From Chryseolinea soli (GTDB lineage: Bacteria > Bacteroidota > Bacteroidia > Cytophagales > Cyclobacteriaceae): a stretch of 64,000 nucleotides of DNA. Position 1 is the first letter of the stretch; the number at the start of each line of letters is the position of its first letter. The stretch lies in assembly GCF_003589925.1 (NCBI RefSeq), contig NZ_CP032382.1, forward strand, positions 6,882,001 through 6,946,000, in the 5' to 3' direction. The translations under genes and the position numbers were made by a program. The notes below the pieces were generated by a model that had not been told where the DNA came from, made no database searches, and worked only from the letters and a program-made list of their open reading frames with translations. Shown here piece after piece: positions 27,842-37,103 of this stretch.

Positions 27842-30800
27842 CTAATAGTCGGCTTCCACCGGTTCTTCGGCCGGCACCCTGTTTTCGTCGGCGTCGTGCA
27901 GAATCTCCTGGATGCCCTGGAGGGGAATGATCAGCCAATCGGGGCGATTGTTCATTTCGTAGTTCAATTCATAGATGGCCTTTTCCAAAAGAAACGTGGT
28001 CATCAGGATCTTCAAGTCTTCGGGGTGGGCCGGCATGAACGGCGCTCCCTTTACGGTTTCCTGATAGGCTTTCATAAAAAATCCGCTGACATAGTGATAC
28101 CATTGCTCCACATACGGGATGAGCAGGGCGTGATCTTCTTTACGGATCTGGTTGTCGAGGAACAAGCTTCCATAGGCGGCGTAGTGGAAGGACCGGATCA
28201 TGCCGGCGACATCGCGCAGCGGCGACCGTTTCAGCCTTCGTTCACCAAAGCTGCGGGCGGGTTCGCCTTCAAAGTCGGTGATCACAAAATCGCGACCGGT
28301 GAACAACACCTGACCTAGATGGAAGTCGCCATGGATACGGATCTTCATCACATCGATCTTCTTCTTATAGATGCCCCGAAAGGTCTCCATGATCTCACCC
28401 TTCCGCGCCAACACCGCTTCCGCCTGCTGCCGGACTTCCGGCGCCAAGGTGTCAAGCTGGCGTTGCTGGCTTTGGAAGGTGGCGCGCACCAGGGTCTGCA
28501 ACCCTGAAAACAGCGAACGTTGATAATGCAGCGAATAGGGCTCGGGTTTGAAATCGGGATCGGACGTTTCGCGTGCCAGCGCCAGGTGCATTTCGGCTGT
28601 GCGCACACCCAGCAGCATCACCCGTTCGGCCACGGCACCTTCGATGAACTGTTGCATTTCCTTGGGCACTTCCTCGTACGACAGCGGGTGGTAAAGATTT
28701 CCTTCCATGGGCGGCAGGAACGTGCCTTCACTTTCGGTGAGCACCTTTTCATTGAAGTCGTCGAGGCGGTCCAGCATGTAGGCCCAGGCATCGCTGTTGC
28801 TTTCCACCATTTCCTGCATCATGGCCAACACGATCATGTCTTTGCCAATGCGCCATTCGATCTTGCCGGCAAAGGCGGGCACGTTTTTGAAATTCACGGT
28901 GTCGCCAAGGTATTGTGAAATTTCGACGTCGGGGTTGACGGCGCGGTCTACCTTGCGGTAGAGCTTCAGGAAAAAACGGTTGTCGTAGATGATGGAGGTA
29001 TTGCTTTGCTCCACCCCGAGCACGCGGGGTTTCAGTTGGTTTAGGGTGGACGCGTACAGGTGCAGGGCGTCGTTGCCCGTGAACCGCAGCGCGCCCTCCT
29101 TCCACGACAGCGAATGGCTTGCCGCCAGGTTCTTAAAGATCATTTCCTGCCACTCGAAGCCATAGATGGCATCATACAAAACACCCTCCTCGCCGTGCAC
29201 GGTGAGCGTGCAGATGATGGATTGTGGGCAACCGTCCTTTAGTTTCGCGGCAAAGACATCCTTTCCAAAAGCGACCGGCAGTTGATATAAATCGGCCAGC
29301 CCGGATTGATAGGTCACTTCGATCAACCACACAATGATGCCGTGCTCCTTCAGCGGCACCGACGCCTGGTTCACGATGCGGAAGTTCTCCACGATGCGGG
29401 CCTTGCCGCCGAACCACCGCATCTTCATGATGTAGTCGGGCAGGACTTTTTCGGAAAGATATTCTTGCATGGGCCTGTGCGTGAGGTCGGCCCAGGCCTT
29501 CACTTTGACATGAGGCAAGGCGATCTTGCGGTCGATGTTGGGGTGGGCCAATTCCAGCGCATACCAGAGGCAGGCGTGCGCCCCCATGGTGAAGAAATAG
29601 TTGCCGTCGTCTTTTATGGAAGGAAACTTATTGTTGCTAAAGATCTCCTTCGGCACATAGCCGCGGAAGTCCTGTAAGTCGAGCTCGGCCGGTTGGATGT
29701 AGCGCGAAAGGTTCACAATCACGAGGATCGCCTCTTCCTGGTGTTGGCGGACGAAGGCCAGTATTTTCGGATTTTCACAGTGGATGAATTTCAAATCACC
29801 GTGACTAAACGCTTTGTATTGTTTTCGCTTGTTGATGAGGCGCTTCATCCACCACAGCAGCGACGAAGTGTTCTTGCTTTGGATCTCGACGTTCACGGAC
29901 TCGTAGTGATAGTCCGGGTCGAGGATCACGGGTAAATAAAGCTGGTGTGGGTTGGTCTCTGAGAAGCCGGCATTTCTTTGCGACGACCACTGCATGGGGG
30001 TGCGCACACCGTCGCGGTCGCCCAGGTAAAAATTGTCGCCCATCCCGATCTCGTCGCCATAGTAAATAACGGGCGTGCCGGGCAGGGAGAAGAGCAGGTA
30101 GTTCAACAGCTCGATCTTGTTCCGGTTGTTGGCCATCAAGGGAGCGAGGCGGTGGCGGATGCCGAGGTTGATGCGGGCCTTGGGGTCTTTCACATAGACG
30201 CGATACATGTAGTCGCGCTCTTCGTCGGTCACCATCTCGAGGGTGAGCTCGTCGTGGTTGCGCAGGAAGATGGCCCACTGGCAGTTGTCGGGTATGGCGG
30301 GGGTTTGTTCGAAGATGTCGGTGATGGGATAGCGGTCTTCGGTTTGCAAGGCCATGAACATGCGGGGCATGAGGGGGAAGTGATAGTTCATCTGGCATTC
30401 GTCGCCCTCGCCAAAGTAAGACGCCGAGTCTTCGGGCCACATGTTGGCTTCGGCGAGCAGCAAGGTGCCGGGATAGTATTCGTCTACGTGGGCGCGGAGT
30501 TTTTTCAGGAAGTCATGCGTCTCTTCCAGGTTCTCGCCGTTGGTGCCCTCGCGTTCGAAGAGGTAGGGCACGGCATCGAGGCGGAAGCCATCAACACCCA
30601 TCCCACACCAATAGTCGATGATCTTGAACACTTCTTCCTGCACCATCGGGTTGTCGTAGTTCAGATCGGGCTGGTGATAAAAAAAGCGGTGCCAATAGAA
30701 TTGTTGTGCGGCCGGATCCCACGTCCAGTTGGACACTTCGAAGTCCTGGAAAATGATGCGAACGTCCTTGTATTGTGTGGGATCGTCCGTCCAGACATAA

Positions 30801-31246
30801 TAGTCGCGATGGCGTGAGCCTTTTGGAGCAAGACGCGCGCGTTGGAACCAGGGATGGTGGTCGGAGGTGTGGTTGATAACCAGTTCGGTGATCACTTTCA
30901 GGTCGCGGTCGTGTGCTTCTTTCAGGAAGAGTTTGAATTGGTCCAGGTCGCCATAGGCGGGGTTGATGCTGTAGTAGTCGGCGATATCGTAGCCATCGTC
31001 TTTCAGAGGCGAGGGATAAAACGGAAGTACCCAGATGGCGGTGACGCCGAGGTCTTTGAGGTAGTCGAGTTTTTCCAGCAGGCCGCCAAAGTCGCCGATG
31101 CCGTCGCCATTGGTATCGCGAAAAGCTTTGATGTGCAGTTCGTAGATGATCGCATCTTTATACCAAAGGATGTTGTTGTCCCTTTCGATCTTCTTCTCTT
31201 CCATAATGCCGTTGTTTAGCGGTTCATTTTGCTTTATCGATGCCAT
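27842..31246 (-). CDS. treS: Fused maltose alpha-D-glucosyltransferase (trehalose synthase) and maltokinase
   Basis: The product is 1134 aa and cytoplasmic. Residues about 20-560 are a GH13 TreS domain that interconverts maltose and trehalose: nucleophile Asp224 in GVDGFRLDAVP, acid in LLAEANMWPED, third acid in RNHDELT. Residues about 600-1115 are a maltokinase that makes maltose 1-phosphate with ATP (VEQSNTSIIYDNRFFLKLYR, HGDFHLGQVL, ITDFEGEPARSFGERR). Such fusions feed maltose 1-phosphate to GlgE for alpha-glucan synthesis; no glgE or glgB is in the window. The first ATG (31246) lies inside the end of the lipid kinase gene and has a GGGAGAAG motif before it. ATG 31204 (MEEKKIERDN) is a possible alternative start outside the overlap. 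The overlap indicates co-transcription with that gene. Confidence 0.93.
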   Translation of the reverse strand: MASIKQNEPLNNGIMEEKKIERDNNILWYKDAIIYELHIKAFRDTNGDGIGDFGGLLEKLDYLKDLGVTAIWVLPFYPSPLKDDGYDIADYYSINPAYGDLDQFKLFLKEAHDRDLKVITELVINHTSDHHPWFQRARLAPKGSRHRDYYVWTDDPTQYKDVRIIFQDFEVSNWTWDPAAQQFYWHRFFYHQPDLNYDNPMVQEEVFKIIDYWCGMGVDGFRLDAVPYLFEREGTNGENLEETHDFLKKLRAHVDEYYPGTLLLAEANMWPEDSASYFGEGDECQMNYHFPLMPRMFMALQTEDRYPITDIFEQTPAIPDNCQWAIFLRNHDELTLEMVTDEERDYMYRVYVKDPKARINLGIRHRLAPLMANNRNKIELLNYLLFSLPGTPVIYYGDEIGMGDNFYLGDRDGVRTPMQWSSQRNAGFSETNPHQLYLPVILDPDYHYESVNVEIQSKNTSSLLWWMKRLINKRKQYKAFSHGDLKFIHCENPKILAFVRQHQEEAILVIVNLSRYIQPAELDLQDFRGYVPKEIFSNNKFPSIKDDGNYFFTMGAHACLWYALELAHPNIDRKIALPHVKVKAWADLTHRPMQEYLSEKVLPDYIMKMRWFGGKARIVENFRIVNQASVPLKEHGIIVWLIEVTYQSGLADLYQLPVAFGKDVFAAKLKDGCPQSIICTLTVHGEEGVLYDAIYGFEWQEMIFKNLAASHSLSWKEGALRFTGNDALHLYASTLNQLKPRVLGVEQSNTSIIYDNRFFLKLYRKVDRAVNPDVEISQYLGDTVNFKNVPAFAGKIEWRIGKDMIVLAMMQEMVESNSDAWAYMLDRLDDFNEKVLTESEGTFLPPMEGNLYHPLSYEEVPKEMQQFIEGAVAERVMLLGVRTAEMHLALARETSDPDFKPEPYSLHYQRSLFSGLQTLVRATFQSQQRQLDTLAPEVRQQAEAVLARKGEIMETFRGIYKKKIDVMKIRIHGDFHLGQVLFTGRDFVITDFEGEPARSFGERRLKRSPLRDVAGMIRSFHYAAYGSLFLDNQIRKEDHALLIPYVEQWYHYVSGFFMKAYQETVKGAPFMPAHPEDLKILMTTFLLEKAIYELNYEMNNRPDWLIIPLQGIQEILHDADENRVPAEEPVEADY

Positions 31247-32132
31247 ATTCTTCTCCCGCCAAAAAAGACAGCCCCCCGGGTTGAAGGGTGATGTCTATTT
31301 CGGTCGGCCCGTCCAGGCTGATGGAGGCGTCGTCGACGTGGACACGTTTTCCGCCCCACACTATTTTCAGTTGTTTTGCTTTGAGTATATTGAAGAACAC
31401 CGGCTCTTCCACGCCGCGCATCTTGCGTTGCAGGTATTCGGCAAACTGGTCGCGCTGCGATTCGGCGATGAGCACCACTTCAAATTCGCCGTCGCCCGGG
31501 TTGGCATATGGCACCAGCATGAGGTTGGGACCGATCGAGCTGATGTTCATGACCTCCACCAAAATGTAGGTGCCCGTGTAATGCGCATCGTCTATTTCGA
31601 TGGTGCAGGTTCTTGCTTTGTAGGTGAGCACGATCTCACGGAGCAACTCCAGGGCTGTACGCATGTTTTCTTCGGGGGTGCCGTTGTTTCTCTTCTGGTC
31701 GCGTATTTCATCCATCAGTTTTGGAAACACGCCAAAGCCGAGTCCTTCCAGGAAGAAGCGTTCCTTTTTCAGCCCGTCCAGCTTACCCACGTCGAAAGAA
31801 ACCTTTTTGCTGTTTGCCCAATGGCGGATGATGTTACGGTAGCCGCCCTTGATGGCCAGGGTTTGCGCAATGTTGTTGGCGGTGCCCATGGGGAGGATGG
31901 CCAGGGGCAGACGGCTGCCCATCAGGTAGGTGGCCGTTTTGCGGACCGTGCCGTCGCCGCCGGCAATGACCACCAGGTCTGCTTCCCTGGTGAATTTCTT
32001 GCCCTCCTCCAACTCCGGTGTGGAAGAATAACCACAGTCGTAACCTTCTTCTTTCAGGAGGGTAACGATGTCGGCCATCGTATTTTCTCCTTCTCCGGCT
32101 TTTGGGTTATGAATCAGCTCAACAAATTTCAT
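31224..32132 (-). CDS. Diacylglycerol kinase-family lipid kinase (YegS/BmrU type)
   Basis: The product is 302 aa, the usual length. The nucleotide-binding part has HNPKAGEG, the catalytic GGDGT motif (VVIAGGDGTVRKTATYL) and LPMGTANNIAQTL. The second half is the beta-sandwich domain (GLGFGVFPKLM, NPGDGEFEVVLI, VDDASISLDGP). These enzymes phosphorylate diacylglycerol, sphingoid or related lipids. The substrate cannot be told from sequence alone. It is the first gene of a two-gene unit with treS, overlapping it by 23 bp, and diverges from surE across an 87-bp gap that must hold both promoters. Confidence 0.9.
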   Translation of the reverse strand: MKFVELIHNPKAGEGENTMADIVTLLKEEGYDCGYSSTPELEEGKKFTREADLVVIAGGDGTVRKTATYLMGSRLPLAILPMGTANNIAQTLAIKGGYRNIIRHWANSKKVSFDVGKLDGLKKERFFLEGLGFGVFPKLMDEIRDQKRNNGTPEENMRTALELLREIVLTYKARTCTIEIDDAHYTGTYILVEVMNISSIGPNLMLVPYANPGDGEFEVVLIAESQRDQFAEYLQRKMRGVEEPVFFNILKAKQLKIVWGGKRVHVDDASISLDGPTEIDITLQPGGLSFLAGEEYGIDKAK

Positions 32133-32219
32133 GGATAGGTCTGTTTGTCAAATTGTGGGAAGATAATTGCATGCCAATACCGGTGTAGAAACAGGTTCAC
32201 GCAAAAATGATCACCGATC

Positions 32220-32957
32220 ATGCGCATTTTGGTAACAAACGACGACGGCATTTACAGCCCGGGCATTGCGGCGCTGGCGCGGATTGCGGCACGTTTCGGC
32301 GAGGTTAGGGTGGTTGCTCCCGATGTGGAGCAGTCGTCTATGGGGCATGCCATTACAGCTTCCCGCCCGCTGTTCTATAAAAAATCGCCTGTGACCTTCG
32401 AAGGGCTGGAGGCGTACCGCGTAAACGGCACACCCGCCGATTGCGTCGCGCTAGGCTCGCACTTGTGGGCCCAAACCGACGTGGTGTTGTCGGGCATCAA
32501 CATGGGACCGAACCTGGGCAATTCGATGTGGCATTCGGGCACGCTGGCCGGTGCAAAACAAGCGGCCTTGTTGGGCATGAAGGGCATCGCGCTGAGCACT
32601 CCCGTCGGCAAAACCGAACCCGATTTCAAGACGCTGGAGCCCTACGTCGAGAAAGTGCTGGGCCTGCTGTTGGAGAATCCCAACCTCACGCTGGCAAACG
32701 TGAACTTCCCTCCCCATCCAACCGGCATTCAATGGACACGCCAGGCCGTGCAGCAATACGATGGCAGGATCGTGCCCGGCACCGACCCCATGGGCCGCAA
32801 GCACTATTGGTTCACGGTGGTGCCCCTGGAAGACGCCGAGGAAGGCACCGATCGCTGGGCGATAGACAAAGGATTGGTTTCCATCACCCCCCTGCGGCTG
32901 GACCTCACCAACGAAAAAGAACTGATGGCCGTCTTGCAGAAGACGCCGGTGCAATAG
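32220..32957 (+). CDS. surE: 5'/3'-nucleotidase SurE
   Basis: The product is 245 aa, normal for SurE, a metal-dependent phosphatase of nucleoside monophosphates involved in stationary-phase survival. The metal site residues are visible: ILVTNDDGI (Asp8, Asp9), SSMGHAIT (Ser near 39) and the Asn in LSGINMGPNLG. NGTPADCV and HSGTLAGAKQA are also typical. It is a single-gene unit followed by a 161-bp gap. Confidence 0.95.
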   Translation: MRILVTNDDGIYSPGIAALARIAARFGEVRVVAPDVEQSSMGHAITASRPLFYKKSPVTFEGLEAYRVNGTPADCVALGSHLWAQTDVVLSGINMGPNLGNSMWHSGTLAGAKQAALLGMKGIALSTPVGKTEPDFKTLEPYVEKVLGLLLENPNLTLANVNFPPHPTGIQWTRQAVQQYDGRIVPGTDPMGRKHYWFTVVPLEDAEEGTDRWAIDKGLVSITPLRLDLTNEKELMAVLQKTPVQ

Positions 32958-33118
32958 TGGACCGCTCTTTGATGTGGAGAATATTCAACAGAATGCTTAA
33001 TTGATCTACGACAACCTATAAAAACACATCCACGACGCACGGTATTCAAGGTTTAAATACCGGCACTTTTTTGTGGGTGATAACGCAACGGGAATGCAAA
33101 ACTTAAAAAAATAACGCC

Positions 33119-33496
33119 ATGAAAAAACTCATGTTATCGGGAGCAGGATTGCTCCTGGCGTCGGCCCTTACCTACGCCCAAGTGGACACCACCAGCACAC
33201 CCCAAAGCAGCACGCCGCAGCAAAGCACGCCGCAAGTAGCGCCTCAGCCACAGGAAAGTCAGAACGCCAACGATCCGTCAAAAACCCAGATCGACACAAA
33301 GCACTTGATCCCTTTAGAGGCCTCCGATCTCCCAGGGTCGTTGAAGCGTACTTTGCAGGCCCCGGAATACCAGGGCTGGGAAGATGGAACGCTCTATAAA
33401 GACAAGCGCAACAACCATTACATCCTTCAAATCCAAAATGGCGGAAAAATGAGAACCTACCATTTCGGTTCCGATGGCAAACCGACCAGAGATTAG
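33119..33496 (+). CDS. Small secreted protein, unknown function
   Basis: The product is 125 aa. A signal peptide (LLLASALTYAQ) is followed by a low-complexity Ser/Thr/Pro/Gln linker (about 22-60) and a compact C-terminal part (LPGSLKRTLQAPEYQGW, LYKDKRNNHYILQIQNG, MRTYHFGSDGKP). The last part has the rhythm of the small PepSY-like or BLIP-like folds, but I cannot assign it. The linker suggests the domain is held away from a membrane or wall. Confidence 0.65.
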   Translation: MKKLMLSGAGLLLASALTYAQVDTTSTPQSSTPQQSTPQVAPQPQESQNANDPSKTQIDTKHLIPLEASDLPGSLKRTLQAPEYQGWEDGTLYKDKRNNHYILQIQNGGKMRTYHFGSDGKPTRD

Positions 33497-33655
33497 CGAT
33501 CTCAAATCTTTGTATAAAGATTTTTGTAAAGTCAATTCACGGTGAGAGGGTTTAGATATTGGTTGGAACCGCCACCGATGAATGAAAAGTTGTTCGAGGA
33601 TCTTTTCCAGGCGTGATGTCTGTAGCGAGATTTCGGGCAACTTTTTTTTGTCTTA

Positions 33656-34231
33656 TCAGGGCCTTCGCTTATAAATTCCATTGAGCGGCAGTGTCTCCCA
33701 CCCTTTCGTGGAATAAAAGTAGGCTTTGAATTGCATAGAGAGGGTATCTTCTGAAATCACGTGGCCGCTCACAACTTCGCCGTTTCCGAGATTCCTCAGG
33801 ATAGACACGTTGCCGGTTGTTTCGTCGTATCGGTATCTTGCCAGCAAATTTGTGAAGCCGTATTTCACATCCAGAAAGTCGCCGGACGCGTCTTTAAAAA
33901 CGTTCGTGAATGGAATCCATAGATCGATCTCTTGATCATAAAAGTCCGGATCCGGATCCCGATCATATATTTCGGTTTTGAATTCCAGATAGTAGCGTGA
34001 TGTATGGCTGGCTTCGTGCGTTTCTGCGAGCAAATCAAAACTTGGGTTGCCATCCCGGTCCAGATCGATAGGATAGTCGCAGGTAATGCTGATAACGTCA
34101 TATGTTCCATCAAGCTTGGTGGAGGGAGGAGCCTCCACGGGCTTGACGTCGTTATCCTGGCATGCTACACAGCCAGCAACTATCCCAACCGACAGCAAAA
34201 ATCTCCCACTCAATTTTTTCATTCGCTTCAA
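33656..34231 (-). CDS. Lipoprotein, tandem paralogue A
   Basis: The product is 191 aa with lipobox VAGC followed by VAC. It is close to the neighbour upstream (about two thirds of residues identical by eye): LDGTYDVISITCDYP, LDRDGNPSFDLLAETHEA, DLWIPFTNVF, VKYGFTNLLARYRYDETT, LPLNGIYKRRP. DLDRDGN has the spacing of an EF-hand/dockerin calcium loop. The beta-rich pattern and terminal GIYKRRP suggest a lipocalin- or barrel-like fold (inference). It is the last gene of a four-gene minus-strand group. Function unknown. Confidence 0.75.
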   Translation of the reverse strand: MKRMKKLSGRFLLSVGIVAGCVACQDNDVKPVEAPPSTKLDGTYDVISITCDYPIDLDRDGNPSFDLLAETHEASHTSRYYLEFKTEIYDRDPDPDFYDQEIDLWIPFTNVFKDASGDFLDVKYGFTNLLARYRYDETTGNVSILRNLGNGEVVSGHVISEDTLSMQFKAYFYSTKGWETLPLNGIYKRRP

Positions 34232-34330
34232 TTTATCGTTGGCATATTCAAAAGTTTATAGCTACGCCATCCGTCATTTTAGACGACAACTTTGACAGAC
34301 ACGAAAGTCTTCAACCAATTGTATCAATCT

Positions 34331-34888
34331 TCATGGTCTTCGTTTATAAACCCCTTTCAGGGGCAAAACCTCCCAGCCCTGGCGTGTGAAAAAGGAGGCG
34401 GTAAAGTATATTTCGACGCTATCATCGGAGATCACCTGGGCACCCGTAACTTCACCACCTCCAAGGTTTCCTAAAATAGTGACCTGGTGGGTTGTTTCAT
34501 TGTATCGATATTTAGCCAGGAGATTTGTAAAGCCGTATTTCACCTCCAGAAAGTTGCCTGCGTCGTCGTGAAAAACGTTCGTAAAAGGGATCCATAAAAA
34601 AATTCGCTGATCGTAGTAATCTGGATCCCAATGATATATTTCGGTATTGAGTTCCAGATAATAGCGTGATGCATGATCGGCCTCGTGTGTCTCGGCCAGT
34701 AAATCAACGCTTGGGTTACCGTCTCGGTCCAGGTCTACGGGATAATCACATGTAATACTGATAACATCGTACATGCCGTCAAGGCTAGTGGAGGGTGGAG
34801 GCTCCACGGGCTTGACGTTGTTGTCCCGGCAGGCTATACAACCGGCGATCATCCCAACGAACAGTAAATTTTTTTTAATTTTTTTCAT
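34331..34888 (-). CDS. Lipoprotein, tandem paralogue B
   Basis: The product is 185 aa with lipobox IAGC. It shares the whole plan of paralogue A, including a DLDRDGNPS loop, and differs mainly in the signal peptide and in the stretch before IPFTNVF. The gene lies 99 bp before paralogue A and 40 bp after the 502-aa lipoprotein gene, so all are likely read together. The pair arose by tandem duplication. Function unknown. Confidence 0.75.
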   Translation of the reverse strand: MKKIKKNLLFVGMIAGCIACRDNNVKPVEPPPSTSLDGMYDVISITCDYPVDLDRDGNPSVDLLAETHEADHASRYYLELNTEIYHWDPDYYDQRIFLWIPFTNVFHDDAGNFLEVKYGFTNLLAKYRYNETTHQVTILGNLGGGEVTGAQVISDDSVEIYFTASFFTRQGWEVLPLKGVYKRRP

Positions 34889-34928
34889 TCACATCAACTT
34901 GCTTTTAGCCCACACTGATGTCACATCA

Positions 34929-36437
34929 CTACTGAACGACTCTGGGCTCCACGCTTATCGAAAAAATATCATTGTAATACTCCCGCGTTAAATAATATCC
35001 CAGTCCCGTAAAAATTCCAGGTCCCCCCACCAAAACTTTATCCGCGAAATTTACCGTGGCATGCCCCAGATCATCGCTCTCCATTGTTGTGGTTATATCT
35101 ATTGTGTTGGAAGCCGTTTTTTTCATGCTGGCACCAAACTTTAACCCTATTTTCAAAATCGTAGCTTGAACATCGAAATTAGTTGCAAACTCAACGGCTT
35201 CAGTTCTTGATTGCCGGATGATCTCTGTATTATCAACTTCTTCAACATCGATTCTAAACGTGGTAGCGTAAGATTGCAGATCCCAATTCACCAATGGCAT
35301 GTTGGTCAACACCCGCTTTGCCGTTACAGATCCAATGGAATAATATGTATACCGAAACGGCCATATCCCTCTTTTGTTCGTGTTGTAGGTGACATCAAAT
35401 AAATTCGGGCCAGTCCGAAGAAAACTGCTTCTTATTTCACCACCGACCCCATTTTGAGCGTGAATTGCTGCCGTACACCTGATCTCAAAAAAACCATCCG
35501 TCCACCCTGAAGATCTTTTGCCCGACTTAATCGCAGGATCCCCGGTCTGCTCCGACATTTTACGGTAGACGGTCAGGGCATCACCCACAACCAAAAAGGA
35601 ACTGATGTACTCTTTAAAATCATAGGAAAATTGGCCGTTGGGGTTAGCCGGTGTGATGCCGTAATAAATATAGTCCCGTTGCCAACCATCGGCAGGTCCG
35701 TAAATATCAAATGCGTCCTTCAGTTTCTGATGAGGTCGGAAGAGTCTCAGCTCACTGGCTTCCTTGGGTGAAGTCTTTGGCAGATACCGATCAAAACCAT
35801 CATCGACAAATCTGTAGGAAAGACCATTTGGTGCTTTTAGTATTCGCGTCGTTTGCAGGTCGTGATATCCGGATTGTCTTTCCGTGATCAACCGCTCATT
35901 ATTCTTAACAACAATGACCGGATACCCAGGAATAAGCGCGGGCTCAAGGACCATTTGTTCTCCGGTAGCTTTCACGATCGGAATTTCATTCGTACCCCGC
36001 AACCGGATGGCTACATCTGGGATTTGATTTTCTACATCCCAGCTTTCGGCTGAAAAGCTACCTTCCGGTAAAGTAGGCACGAAAATGGTCAGCAGCGGAA
36101 GCCTGTCTTCCAGCGCTGCTAAATCTCCTTCCGAGGAAAAATAGGGCAATAAGGTTTCGCGAAAGGTGTGATTGTTGTCCAGTGGCGTGTCTTTCACCAG
36201 GTGATAAACAATATCATAATCTTCATCCATCATCTTTTGCGCTTCCGCTTTCAGAAAGCGTCTCACCGCAGGTTCGGAGGCTACGGCTTTGGCCAGTGAC
36301 CTGGCAAACATTACTTTGAGATCGCCTTCGGCATCCGAGCGGGCGGGATCAGAGGGTTGCGTTTCATTCGGATCACACGAAGCCAACAGGACTGCCGTGA
36401 CCAGGGAGAAAACAAAAATCTTTACCATGCTTTTCAT
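34929..36437 (-). CDS. Large lipoprotein of unknown function
   Basis: The product is 502 aa with lipobox LLASC (Cys at about 21). The N-terminal domain (about 40-190; SLAKAVASEPAVRRFLKAEA, PLLTIFVPTLP, LIPGYPVIVVKNNERL) is one I have seen in other Bacteroidota lipoproteins of unknown role. The C-terminal half (about 250-500) is beta-rich, with long alternating polar/hydrophobic strands (ATILKIGLKFGASMKKTASN, ITTTMESDDLGHATVNFADK), the kind of pattern also found in amphipathic hairpins. A pore-forming or adhesive role is speculation. Base composition is AT-richer than the flanking metabolic genes. It follows the small HTH gene by 90 bp. Confidence 0.75.
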   Translation of the reverse strand: MKSMVKIFVFSLVTAVLLASCDPNETQPSDPARSDAEGDLKVMFARSLAKAVASEPAVRRFLKAEAQKMMDEDYDIVYHLVKDTPLDNNHTFRETLLPYFSSEGDLAALEDRLPLLTIFVPTLPEGSFSAESWDVENQIPDVAIRLRGTNEIPIVKATGEQMVLEPALIPGYPVIVVKNNERLITERQSGYHDLQTTRILKAPNGLSYRFVDDGFDRYLPKTSPKEASELRLFRPHQKLKDAFDIYGPADGWQRDYIYYGITPANPNGQFSYDFKEYISSFLVVGDALTVYRKMSEQTGDPAIKSGKRSSGWTDGFFEIRCTAAIHAQNGVGGEIRSSFLRTGPNLFDVTYNTNKRGIWPFRYTYYSIGSVTAKRVLTNMPLVNWDLQSYATTFRIDVEEVDNTEIIRQSRTEAVEFATNFDVQATILKIGLKFGASMKKTASNTIDITTTMESDDLGHATVNFADKVLVGGPGIFTGLGYYLTREYYNDIFSISVEPRVVQ

Positions 36438-36527
36438 AATACTTTTTTTGGGGTTAAGAATAATTGAAATGCTGGAAGGTCATCAGCTGTGCAATGGTAG
36501 ATTACCGCGCGGACAAAATTTGTCCGT

Positions 36528-36731
36528 TTACAATTCAGTGCATGAATACTTTTGTTTTTTTGCGTTGTATTTGATCACAAAACCTTTGTCGCGCAAGACG
36601 TTGATCATCCGGCGAACGGTTCGTTCAGAGCATTCAAACTTCTTTCCTAAAATATGGGGTGACGGAATGTTGTCTTTCCTGGCCAAGTCAACTAGATAAT
36701 CCAGTCTCGCGGAGTAGGTAATGAAATCCAT
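36528..36731 (-). CDS. Small helix-turn-helix protein (HTH_11-like)
   Basis: The product is 67 aa. Almost the entire chain is a winged-helix or HTH_11 type unit: LDYLVDLARKDNIPSPHILG, then recognition helix KFECSERTVRRMINVLRDKG and a wing with FVIKYNAKKQKYS. Small proteins of this sort occur widely in Bacteroidota. It heads the group of lipoprotein genes on the same strand, so it may control them (inference). No ligand domain is present. Confidence 0.65.
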   Translation of the reverse strand: MDFITYSARLDYLVDLARKDNIPSPHILGKKFECSERTVRRMINVLRDKGFVIKYNAKKQKYSCTEL

Positions 36732-37103
36732 AAGCGTTGTTTAATCCCGGCTGAAGATTCGGTTTGAAAAATCTTATACATCCTGTAGCAACGGCCACCG
36801 GAAATTCAGAGGATCAAAAACTATCCATACGGACACCAACGAAGATCATTAAATTCTTTATGAACCACAACGCCTGGTTTTCCGACACAACCATCGCATA
36901 AAGACCACACGCCATTTCAAACGCATCCGCGACCAGCACACCATGGGCTGGCCCACTCTGATTTCTTTATGCCATTCCAATTTTACAAGCCGCCCGGGGT
37001 CCAAAGGCCAAGAAACCGGGCCTACAGCCCCGGAATTCCTTTCCGGCGGATCAGGGCCATTAAGGCAACATTTGTTACCTTAGCGTTCCCTAAAAACAAT
37101 CGA
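36732..37103. other. Intergenic region between the HTH gene and the ketoacyl synthase gene
   Basis: This stretch of 372 bp has no gene. The open frame extending the synthase upstream to 36969 has an Arg/Pro-rich composition unlike FabH and runs through the promoter box at 37076, so it is not coding. Confidence 0.5.
37076..37083 (+). promoter_or_regulatory. -7 box of the ketoacyl synthase gene
   Basis: TACCTTAG matches TAnnTTTG at seven of eight positions and lies 20 nt before the chosen ATG at 37104. Confidence 0.45.

Noticed and set aside
30000..31219. Long plus-strand frames opposite the trehalose synthase gene
   Set aside because: They are antisense shadows of a conserved gene with intact catalytic motifs.
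36969..37103. 45-residue extension of the FabH protein
   Set aside because: FabH proteins begin at the sequence after ATG 37104, and a -7 box lies inside the extension.
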